Positions 1-5,194 of a stretch of DNA of 6,522 nt are shown piece after piece. Numbering within the stretch: position 1 is the stretch's first letter; every line of letters starts with the position of its first letter. The notes beneath the pieces are model-generated. The model was not told the origin of the DNA and searched no databases. It saw only the letters and a list, made by a program, of their open reading frames with translations. The DNA lies in NCBI GenBank assembly GCA_021828245.1, contig JAKASC010000137.1, positions 1 to 6,522 on the forward strand, in the 5' to 3' direction. A program made the translations under genes and the position numbers. The stretch is from Acidobacteriota bacterium (GTDB lineage Bacteria > Acidobacteriota > Terriglobia > UBA7540).

Positions 1-574
1 CGGTCGCCACCATGCCGATGGTGTCGTGATGCTCGGGCGTAATCCAGTAGGTGACATGGTTGGGTGTCGCCTTCCATTTTAGCCAACGCTCCAGGCTGGC
101 GGGCGTGAGCAACTGCTCCGGGTGAAACCCCATTTTCAGTGCGAACAGAAACGCGCCTTCTCCCGCCATCGTGGTGTGCCGAGTCCTTTCAATCACCTGC
201 CGTGCGACGGAGATAGGATTTTTGATGTGATGCAGATTGCAAATGGACCCGGCGCGATGCCGCGTGCCATCCATAATTCCGGCATCCAGTTCGACAACGC
301 CGTCTTCGTTGGGCAGACCGCCGTAACCGACGCTCATGATCTTCGGGTCGTCTTCAACTACGTTGATGCCCTTTTCCACCGCATCGAGCAGACTGCCACC
401 CGTGTGAAACACCTCGGCAGCACGCTCATTGGCGGCTTGACCAAAAGGCCACGTAGATAGGAAGACCAGGCCCGTGGGAGCATCCTCGGCTTCGCCGACG
501 GAAGACGATGATGCCGCCACCGCTCCGGCGACCGCGACCGATTTCATGAAATCTCGACGATTAACAGGTTCCAA
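1..574 (-). CDS. Tat-exported glycosylasparaginase-type N-terminal nucleophile hydrolase (3' end beyond window)
   Basis: This is the first 191 residues of a member of the glycosylasparaginase / isoaspartyl-peptidase family (Ntn hydrolases). These enzymes hydrolyse the amide bond of N4-glycosylated or plain asparagine after self-cleavage into alpha and beta chains. Visible family marks are TWPF at residues 41-44, SVGYGGLPNEDG at 81-92, LDAGIMDG at 96-103 and HDTIGMV at 183-189. Thr185 is the expected nucleophile, with autocleavage between Asp184 and Thr185. The N-terminus carries a twin-arginine signal: NRRDFMK at 5-11, then a hydrophobic stretch rich in Ala and Val, with possible cleavage near GEA (27-29). 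Export in folded form to the periplasm is therefore expected. The TTG start at 574-572 is chosen because AAGGAGG lies 4 nt upstream and because starting at the next ATG (547) would remove the arginine pair. The C-terminal half lies off the window. Family is confident; the exact substrate is not known. Confidence 0.86.
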   Translation of the reverse strand, partial: MEPVNRRDFMKSVAVAGAVAASSSSVGEAEDAPTGLVFLSTWPFGQAANERAAEVFHTGGSLLDAVEKGINVVEDDPKIMSVGYGGLPNEDGVVELDAGIMDGTRHRAGSICNLHHIKNPISVARQVIERTRHTTMAGEGAFLFALKMGFHPEQLLTPASLERWLKWKATPNHVTYWITPEHHDTIGMVAT

Positions 575-578
575 AGTG

Positions 579-585
579 CCTCCTT
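579..585 (-). promoter_or_regulatory. Shine-Dalgarno site AAGGAGG for the Tat-hydrolase gene
   Basis: AAGGAGG on the minus strand ends 4 nt before the TTG at 574. It is the best match to the anti-Shine-Dalgarno sequence near this gene. It fixes the non-ATG start that keeps the twin-arginine motif intact. The spacing is a little short. Confidence 0.7.
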
Positions 586-752
586 ACTTTTTGAATTAGC
601 CGATTTTCCCAGGTGCTTGAGTCCTATCGGCCATCCGCCAGCCAATGGTCAGCCACTCCCAAAACCGGTGGCGCGCTACAGAGCGGGCCTTTGCTCCTTT
701 GACCGACCACCCCTTCGCCCGGTTGGATGTTTCAGAATGACCACGGCTCGAA

Positions 753-782
753 AGTATAGCTCTCTCGCGCTTGCCAGGTCTA
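753..782 (-). promoter_or_regulatory. Candidate sigma-70 promoter reading toward the Tat-hydrolase gene
   Basis: On the minus strand TAGACC (782-777) is followed after 18 nt by TATACT (758-753), matching four and five of six consensus positions. It would give a leader of roughly 170 nt before the TTG start. It lies just past the tsaD stop codon, where a separate promoter for the exported hydrolase makes sense. The match is moderate and could be chance. Confidence 0.35.
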
Positions 783-801
783 ACCCATCTTGTAGAGGAA
801 G

Positions 802-1938
802 TTATACGCCCAGTGGAAAGGACGCGTGCGCCGTGAGGGTCGCTCCGTCGCGCTCGCCGGCGCGTAGGCGGAAGTAGGCGGCGGATGCAATCATCGCGGC
901 GTTGTCGGTAGAGAGCTTGGGGGAAGGGAAGAAAACCTTAAAGCCACTTAGGTTCGCGGCTTCCCGGAAATGGTCTCGCAAAGCCGAGTTACAAGCGACC
1001 CCGCCCGCGACGAAGATGGAATTCACTTGCCGCGCGCGGGCGGCGCCGAGCGTCCGCTCCACTAAGTCTGTGACGACGGCCTGTTGAAACCCGGCGAGCA
1101 GGTCTAAGGTGGCTGGAGAACAGTGAGCTCGTAGTTCCTCCGGGTTGATTTTCTGGTTCGTTCCATTCTGCCAGGCGCGACGTTCGTCGGCCTCAGCTTG
1201 CAGGTCTGTTCCGCGGACTCGGTAGAGCACAGCCGTCTTGAGCCCGGAGAAGCTAAAGTCGAAGGGATTGCCTTTCATCCGGATGCGGCCTAGCTCCACC
1301 CGACGGGAGTCGCCGTAACGTGCCAGGCGATCAATCACCGGTCCACCCGGATATCCAAGAGCTAAAAGCTTAGCAACTTTGTCGAAGGCTTCGCCGGCCG
1401 CGTCGTCCCGGGTTTGACCGAGTAATTTGTAAGAGAATTGCGAGGGCGTATCAGACTCTTCTGCGGTGCATTCCACGAAATACAAGCAAGTGTGGCCGCC
1501 GGAAACCACGAGCGTTACATTGGGGAAGCCGGCGGCTGGAATGCTTGCGTCGTTTGCGCGGTCCATCCTGTTCTGGAGCAACACCGAATGAATGTGGCCC
1601 TCCAGGTGATTAATGCCGATGAAGGGCTTTTCAAGCGAGAGCGCCATGGCTTTTCCGTAAACCAGACCCACCAGCAGCGACCCAATCAGGCCCGGCCCTT
1701 GCGTGACCGCAATCGCATCCACCTCTTCCAGATTCACGCCGGCTTGACGGAGTGCCTCATCCACGACGGGCGCGATTCTTTTGAGGTGCTCGCGCGAGGC
1801 AAGTTCCGGTACCACCCCGCCGAATTTCCGGTGGATAGGAATCTGCGAGGCAACAATGCTGGCACGAATGCGCCAGCCGTCCTCGACGACCGCCGCGGCA
1901 GTTTCATCGCAACTGGATTCAATTCCTAATACTCGCAT
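802..1938 (-). CDS. tsaD: TsaD, tRNA N6-adenosine threonylcarbamoyltransferase
   Basis: TsaD transfers the threonylcarbamoyl group from threonylcarbamoyl-AMP (made by TsaC/TsaB-type synthases) to A37 of tRNAs reading ANN codons, acting in the cytosol with TsaB and TsaE. It has the ASKHA/Kae1 fold. The protein starts MRVLGIESSCDET (1-13). The metal-binding HxxxH is HLEGH at 111-115, SGGH is at 146-149, and the segment around GEAFDKVAKLL (182-192) is typical. SFSGLK is at 229-234, VAGGVACN at 310-317, and STDNAAM at 343-349 supplies the second metal ligand, Asp345. At 378 residues it is longer than the E. coli protein (337). The extra length seems to sit around 122-140 and 243-275, outside the motifs. 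ATG at 1938 starts exactly at the family N-terminus; no strong ribosome site is seen. TsaB, TsaC and TsaE are not in the window. Confidence 0.97.
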   Translation of the reverse strand: MRVLGIESSCDETAAAVVEDGWRIRASIVASQIPIHRKFGGVVPELASREHLKRIAPVVDEALRQAGVNLEEVDAIAVTQGPGLIGSLLVGLVYGKAMALSLEKPFIGINHLEGHIHSVLLQNRMDRANDASIPAAGFPNVTLVVSGGHTCLYFVECTAEESDTPSQFSYKLLGQTRDDAAGEAFDKVAKLLALGYPGGPVIDRLARYGDSRRVELGRIRMKGNPFDFSFSGLKTAVLYRVRGTDLQAEADERRAWQNGTNQKINPEELRAHCSPATLDLLAGFQQAVVTDLVERTLGAARARQVNSIFVAGGVACNSALRDHFREAANLSGFKVFFPSPKLSTDNAAMIASAAYFRLRAGERDGATLTAHASFPLGV

Positions 1939-2001
1939 AGGTTAACCGCCAAAAATCTATGTTAGCATAGCGCTGGTGTCGGCGCGGGGGTGCCGATTGT
2001 C
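1939..2001. promoter_or_regulatory. Divergent tsaD-galU control region with a small palindrome
   Basis: tsaD (leftward) and galU (rightward) are transcribed apart from a gap of 51-63 nt, depending on the galU start used, so both promoters must lie in or near it. An inverted repeat, CTATG-TTAG-CATAG, occupies 1957-1970 within an A/T-rich patch (1951-1970). The patch holds weak -10-like hexamers on both strands (TAGCAT plus, TATGCT minus), but neither has a good -35 partner. I cannot assign the promoters precisely. Confidence 0.35.
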
Positions 2002-2904
2002 ATGCCGCGAGATATTTCGACGGAAACGCCCATTCGGATTGCAGTTCTTCCCGTTGCGGGGCTTGGGACTCGCTTTTTGCCCGCCACGAAAGCGCAACCG
2101 AAGGAGATGCTCCCGATTGTGGACAAGCCGCTGGTTCAATACGCGGTTGAGGAAGTGGCGGCTTCCGGCATTCCGATGGTGATCTTCGTAACAGGCCGTG
2201 GTAAAGAGGCCATTGAGAACCACTTCGACGTCTCGTTTGAGCTTGAACATCAATTGGCGGGCCGTGGGAAGGAAGATTTAAGAGGCCTGGTCCGTTCGAT
2301 TGCCGGTTTGTTGAAGGTGAGCTACGTGCGGCAACAGCAGGCGCGAGGCTTGGGAGACGCCATTCTGACGGCCCGCGAGTTGGTTGGGCGTGAACCCTTT
2401 GCCGTGGTGCTCTCCGACGATGTCGTGGACGCCGACACGCCTTGCCTACGCCAGATGCTGGCAGTTTTCGCTCGGTATGGACGCAGCGTCGTGGCGATTC
2501 AACGGGTGGACCGCCGGCGCGTTTCAAATTACGGGATTATTCGAGGTGTCCCCGTGCCGGATCGGCATCGGAATGGGCGGGTCTTTCGTATCCAAGATAT
2601 GGTGGAGAAGCCGAGGCCGGCTCAAGCCCCGTCAAACCTTGCCATTATTGGTCGGTATATCTTAACCCCGGCCATCTTCGATGAACTCGCTGCCACTGCG
2701 ACAGGGACCGGCGGCGAGGTTCAATTGACGGATGCGATGCGGCGCTTGCTCGACCGTGAGCCGATCTATGGCTTAGAGTTCGAAGGGCAGCGATACGACG
2801 CCGGTGATAAGCTGGGGTTTCTCAAAGCCACGGTCGAGTTGGCGTTGAAACGGCCCGATCTGGGGGCGGAGTTCCGCAAATACCTCAAGTCTCTGGACCT
2901 CTAG
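2002..2904 (+). CDS. galU: GalU, UTP-glucose-1-phosphate uridylyltransferase
   Basis: GalU makes UDP-glucose from UTP and glucose-1-phosphate, the cytosolic donor for lipopolysaccharide, exopolysaccharide and trehalose or glycogen routes. Numbering from the ATG at 2002 (300 residues), the nucleotide-binding N-terminus reads LPVAGLGTRFLPATK (16-30), followed by KEMLPIVDKP (34-43). LSDD (137-140) is the metal and nucleotide site, SNYGII (175-180) and VEKP (201-204) are family blocks, and TGGEVQLTDA (236-245) and YDAGDKLGF (265-273) complete the set. Length is normal for bacterial GalU. A GTG at 1990 in the same frame would add four residues. The ATG is slightly preferred because no ribosome site precedes the GTG, while a G-run at 1986-1990 lies 11 nt before the ATG; both are possible. 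It is followed closely by a DinB-like gene, suggesting co-transcription. Confidence 0.96.
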   Translation: MPRDISTETPIRIAVLPVAGLGTRFLPATKAQPKEMLPIVDKPLVQYAVEEVAASGIPMVIFVTGRGKEAIENHFDVSFELEHQLAGRGKEDLRGLVRSIAGLLKVSYVRQQQARGLGDAILTARELVGREPFAVVLSDDVVDADTPCLRQMLAVFARYGRSVVAIQRVDRRRVSNYGIIRGVPVPDRHRNGRVFRIQDMVEKPRPAQAPSNLAIIGRYILTPAIFDELAATATGTGGEVQLTDAMRRLLDREPIYGLEFEGQRYDAGDKLGFLKATVELALKRPDLGAEFRKYLKSLDL

Positions 2905-2939
2905 TGATTGGAATGGCCGGATTGCAGGAGAGGAAACTG

Positions 2940-3431
2940 ATGAAGGATTCACAGGCGGGTCTTCGCAAACACCTCCAGGAACTGCTCCGTGGCGGAAGTG
3001 CTCATTTGACGTTCGAGCAAGCCATTCGCGGCCTACCGTCTCACCTCCGCGGCCGTCAGCCGGGCAAGTTGCCGTTCACCGCTTGGCGGTTGCTGGAACA
3101 TCTGCGAATCGCGCAATGGGATATTCTTGAATTCTGCCGCAATCCGCGGCATGTTTCACCGGAGTTTCCATCCGGCTATTGGCCGCCGAGCGCCGCGCCA
3201 CCCCATGCGGCCGCCTGGGAGCGGAGCGTTAAGGCCTTTCGCCGTGACCTGCGGGACATGGAAAAGCTCATCTCCGACCCCAGCAAGGACCTTTACGAAC
3301 CTCTTCCTCATGGTCAGGGTCAAACACTGCTGCGCGAGGCGCTGCTGGTGGCCGACCACAATGCATATCACCTGGGCCAAATCATCCTGCTGCGGAGGCT
3401 TTTAGGGGTGTGGAAGGACAACTCTGCCTAG
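2940..3431 (+). CDS. DinB/YfiT-like putative metal-binding four-helix protein
   Basis: This is a 163-residue protein of the DinB_2 type within the DinB/YfiT superfamily, compact four-helix bundles with a metal bound by three histidines. The expected triad is visible: His54 in RLLEHLRIAQ (50-59), and His140 and His144 in ADHNAYHLGQI (138-148). Members include thiol-dependent transferases and damage-inducible proteins, but most, including this subtype, have no known reaction, so no substrate is proposed. The start is ATG 2940, with AGGAGAGG at 2926-2933 just upstream. A GTG overlapping the galU stop (2904) would add 12 residues that do not belong to the domain. The start lies 35 nt beyond galU on the same strand with no terminator between them, so it is probably in the galU transcript. 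The name DinB does not imply DNA polymerase IV. Confidence 0.9.
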   Translation: MKDSQAGLRKHLQELLRGGSAHLTFEQAIRGLPSHLRGRQPGKLPFTAWRLLEHLRIAQWDILEFCRNPRHVSPEFPSGYWPPSAAPPHAAAWERSVKAFRRDLRDMEKLISDPSKDLYEPLPHGQGQTLLREALLVADHNAYHLGQIILLRRLLGVWKDNSA

Positions 3432-3469
3432 CGCCGGCTCGGCTTTCCCCTGGAGCTTATTTTCCGTGG

Positions 3470-3769
3470 CTATTTGTCGGACGATTTAGAGTCGGCTGGC
3501 TTGGCAGCTCCCGCGGCGGCGCCCGGTTGGGTCTCCCCTTTGGCCGAGCTTTCCTTCTTAGCAGCCTCAGAGCCGTCGCTCGGCGTTCCCTTGCGGGCGT
3601 AATCCGTGACGTACCAACCTGTTCCCTTGAATTGAATGGCGGGAGGAGAAATCACTCGCTCCAGTTTTCCGCCACAACTTTCGCAGGTCGTGAGAGGATC
3701 GTCAGCGAACTTCTGCAGCTTCTCAATTCTCTGACCACACTTCAGGCATCGGTATTCGTAAATCGGCAA
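3470..3769 (-). CDS. FmdB-family zinc-ribbon protein with low-complexity C-terminal tail
   Basis: This 99-residue small protein begins with the FmdB/CxxC_CxxC_SSSS zinc ribbon: MPIYEYRC at 1-8, with Cys8, Cys11, Cys29 and Cys32 as two CxxC pairs that should hold one zinc ion. The family block FKGTGWYVTDY follows at 47-57. From about residue 60 to the end the chain is rich in Ala, Lys, Ser and Gly and probably disordered. The family is named for a putative regulator of a formamidase operon, but its general role is unknown. The start is TTG 3769, supported by AAGGAGG (3782-3776) six nt upstream and by exact agreement with the family N-terminus. It has its own near-consensus promoter and is divergent from rsmI; its 3' end faces the DinB-like gene 38 nt away. 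Confidence 0.93.
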   Translation of the reverse strand: MPIYEYRCLKCGQRIEKLQKFADDPLTTCESCGGKLERVISPPAIQFKGTGWYVTDYARKGTPSDGSEAAKKESSAKGETQPGAAAGAAKPADSKSSDK

Positions 3770-3775
3770 GGCGAC

Positions 3776-3782
3776 CCTCCTT
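3776..3782 (-). promoter_or_regulatory. Shine-Dalgarno site AAGGAGG for the FmdB-type gene
   Basis: A full AAGGAGG on the minus strand lies 6 nt before the TTG at 3769. It is well spaced and decides the non-ATG start. No in-frame ATG is nearby that would keep the conserved N-terminus. Confidence 0.8.
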
Positions 3783-3798
3783 GACTCTAAACATGGCT

Positions 3799-3828
3799 AT
3801 TATAGCAACGCCGTTGCCGCAGGGTCAA
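3799..3828 (-). promoter_or_regulatory. Near-consensus sigma-70 promoter for the FmdB-type gene
   Basis: On the minus strand TTGACC (3828-3823) and a perfect TATAAT (3804-3799) are separated by 18 nt, matching 11 of 12 consensus positions. Transcription would start near 3792, leaving a leader of about 20 nt that contains little beyond the ribosome site. This is the strongest promoter in the window and implies steady, relatively high expression of the small zinc-ribbon gene. Confidence 0.75.
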
Positions 3829-3859
3829 AGCGCGGTGGTCTTCGGAGGCCCTGTTTGTG

Positions 3860-3888
3860 TTGTTGAGTGAAGCCAGCCCTGATACACT
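3860..3888 (+). promoter_or_regulatory. Candidate sigma-70 promoter for rsmI
   Basis: TTGTTG (3860-3865) and TACACT (3883-3888) are separated by 17 nt on the plus strand, each matching four of six consensus positions. The start of transcription would fall near 3895, about 40 nt before the preferred rsmI ATG. It is back to back with the promoter of the FmdB-type gene in the same 164-nt gap, with no overlap of the core elements. Confidence 0.5.
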
Positions 3889-3933
3889 GAGGGGCAGTTA
3901 TCCCAAGGCTTGAAAGGGAGGGAAACTCCGCGC

Positions 3934-4809
3934 ATGGCGGTCACAGCGTCATCTCAGGCACCGGCGGGCAAGCTCTTTGTGGTGGGCACGCCCATTGGAA
4001 ACCTGGAGGACATTACGCTCCGAGCGATTCGGACGCTCAAAAGCGTTGACTTAATCGCCTGCGAAGACACTCGGCGCGCGCAGAAGCTCTTAAACCACTA
4101 TGGCATCAAAACGCGGACCGTCAGCTATCACTCGCACAATGAGATTACGCGCGCGCCCGAGTTGATCCTGGAAATGGAAGAGGGCAGCGACGTAGCGCTG
4201 GTGTCGGATGCCGGCATGCCCTCCCTGTCGGATCCGGGATACCGGCTGGTTCACCTGGCCATTCGTCACAAGATTCCTGTGATACCCATTCCCGGCGGAT
4301 CAGCGCTGGTGACCGCACTTTCAGCCGCCGGCCTGCCGAGTGACCGCGTTATATTCGCAGGCTTTCTTCCGAGCAAAAAAACGGCTCGCCAGAAAGCGCT
4401 CAAAGAGTTGAGCCTATCCAACTTCACGCTGGTGTTCTATGAAGCCCCGCATCGGCTGATGGAAACCCTGGAGGACGCGCTTGCTGTCTTGGGCGACCGA
4501 CCACTGACGGTGGCGCGCGAACTGACCAAGGTCCATGAGGAGTTTTTGCGGGGAACCATCTCGGAGGTTCTAGCGGCGCTTCGTCAGCGGCGCGTGAAGG
4601 GGGAATTCACGCTAGTCATTGGGCCGTCGGATCGGGCTGCGGGAAGGCCGGCTGAGCCTCGGCGCTCCGTCAGGGAGGAAGTTCAACGGGTTACTAAGGA
4701 GCAGGGCGTGGATGAACGCACTGCGCTCAAGGTCATCGCGCGTGCCTGGCGCGTGCCGCGAAGCGAGCTTTATCGTCAGTGGATGAGAGAGAAGTCTCTG
4801 GCTCGCTGA
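3934..4809 (+). CDS. rsmI: RsmI, 16S rRNA (cytidine-1402-2'-O)-methyltransferase
   Basis: RsmI uses S-adenosylmethionine to methylate the 2'-OH of C1402 in the decoding centre of 16S rRNA; RsmH adds the N4 methyl to the same base. The 291-residue protein has the tetrapyrrole-methylase fold: GKLFVVGTPIGNLEDITLRA (12-31), ACEDTR (42-47), VSYHSHNE (63-70), LVSDAGMPSLSDPG (89-102), IPGGSALVTALSAAGLP (119-135), FYEAPHR (168-174), ARELTKVHEE (194-203) and GEFTLVIGP (223-231). The C-terminal portion (about 245-290) resembles the small helical domain often found in RsmI. ATG 3934 is chosen because GGGAGGG (3916-3922) lies 11 nt upstream. A TTG at 3910 would add eight residues, place the start upstream of that site and add nothing conserved. 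Its 3' end faces pilZ across 39 nt. Confidence 0.96.
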   Translation: MAVTASSQAPAGKLFVVGTPIGNLEDITLRAIRTLKSVDLIACEDTRRAQKLLNHYGIKTRTVSYHSHNEITRAPELILEMEEGSDVALVSDAGMPSLSDPGYRLVHLAIRHKIPVIPIPGGSALVTALSAAGLPSDRVIFAGFLPSKKTARQKALKELSLSNFTLVFYEAPHRLMETLEDALAVLGDRPLTVARELTKVHEEFLRGTISEVLAALRQRRVKGEFTLVIGPSDRAAGRPAEPRRSVREEVQRVTKEQGVDERTALKVIARAWRVPRSELYRQWMREKSLAR

Positions 4810-4848
4810 CTCTACGCCGATCCGGTTGATGCACCGCGCACGGTCCGT

Positions 4849-5178
4849 TCACGCTGTTTCGGACGTATAAACCGGCAGAGTTGAACCGACAAAGCGCAGG
4901 GCCACGCGATAAGCTTCGCCTTCAGGTGTAATCCGGACGACGGTTGCCTCGGCATAGAAATCTGTCGGTCCTTCACGGCCCCGTGAGGGGCCGCGCCCGA
5001 GAACAATGACGTTGACTTTATCGAGGACGTTAAGCTCTCGAGGCGTGATAAAAGACAGTCCCCGGCGGCTCACATCTTGGGCTTCGGTTAAATCATCGAA
5101 CTCCGCGCCCCACCTGTCGCGACCGCTGATGCGCACGGGTAGGGCCACCTGAATTCTTCTTTGCATTCGTTGCGTCAC
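4849..5178 (-). CDS. PilZ-domain protein, probable c-di-GMP receptor
   Basis: This 109-residue protein consists almost entirely of one PilZ domain, the common receptor for the second messenger c-di-GMP controlling motility, adhesion or polysaccharide output. Both ligand motifs seem present: RxxxR as Arg4-Met-Gln-Arg-Arg8 and DxSxxG as DVSRRG at 35-40. The beta-barrel strands are recognisable at about 9-19, 52-60, 75-84 and 87-98, with a Gly/Arg-rich loop (61-70) between two of them. GTG 5178 is chosen because AAAGGA (5194-5189) lies 10 nt upstream and because the next start, ATG 5166, would lose Arg4. The gene follows dusB by 16 nt and its ribosome site overlaps the dusB stop codon, so the two are very likely co-transcribed. 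With no other domain, it would act by contacting a partner that is not visible here. Confidence 0.88.
   Translation of the reverse strand: MTQRMQRRIQVALPVRISGRDRWGAEFDDLTEAQDVSRRGLSFITPRELNVLDKVNVIVLGRGPSRGREGPTDFYAEATVVRITPEGEAYRVALRFVGSTLPVYTSETA
4974..4995 (-). repeat. Strong GC hairpin inside the pilZ coding region
   Basis: CGGCCCC (4976-4982) and GGGGCCG (4987-4993) pair perfectly around a 4-nt loop. In the minus-strand mRNA the stem extends by a G-U and a C-G pair to nine base pairs with loop UCAC. It encodes the Gly/Arg-rich loop of the PilZ protein, about residues 61-67. It may be a by-product of GC-rich codons, or it may affect mRNA stability or transcript ends. Confidence 0.5.
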
Positions 5179-5194
5179 GTGATGACCGTCCTTT

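Larger units (their letters stand above)
575..801. other. Gene-free gap between the hydrolase gene and tsaD
   Basis: No gene is supported in these 227 bases. Both flanking genes run leftward, so this is the 3' flank of tsaD and the 5' flank of the hydrolase gene. On the minus strand one frame stays open from inside the end of tsaD to a TAA at 598-596 without a good start codon. Translated, it gives a Trp- and Arg-rich stretch with no recognised domain. No hairpin followed by a T-run marks a terminator for tsaD. A possible promoter is listed separately. The segment might be a long leader, a decayed gene or a dispersed intergenic repeat; the window alone cannot decide. Confidence 0.5.

Noticed and set aside
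122..460. Plus-strand open frame of 112 codons.
   Set aside because: It is the antisense shadow of the Tat-hydrolase gene, whose family motifs run through the same DNA on the minus strand.
770..830. A second frame at the end of tsaD reading HWAYNFLYKMG then stop on the minus strand, suggesting a frameshifted longer C-terminus.
   Set aside because: TsaD is already complete with all motifs when it stops at 804-802, and the alternative tail is not a known TsaD ending. It looks like chance.
617..877. Plus-strand open frame of 86 codons across the gap and the tsaD 3' end.
   Set aside because: It overlaps tsaD antisense, has no ribosome site and no recognisable domain; the composition looks like non-coding GC-rich DNA. 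The gap itself is kept as a finding.
1438..1929. Plus-strand open frame of 163 codons inside tsaD.
   Set aside because: It is fully antisense to a well-conserved tsaD and shows no domain.
2000..2527. Minus-strand open frame of 175 codons inside galU.
   Set aside because: It is antisense to conserved galU motifs. Its Arg/Pro/Ser-rich composition is typical of a shadow frame.
3410..3784. Plus-strand open frame of 124 codons between the DinB-like gene and rsmI.
   Set aside because: The minus strand here encodes the four-Cys FmdB zinc ribbon with its own promoter and ribosome site, so the plus frame is a shadow.
4833..4844. Small hairpin ACCG-CGCA-CGGT in the convergent rsmI-pilZ gap, considered as a bidirectional terminator.
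   Set aside because: It has only four base pairs and no T-run on either side; too weak to call.
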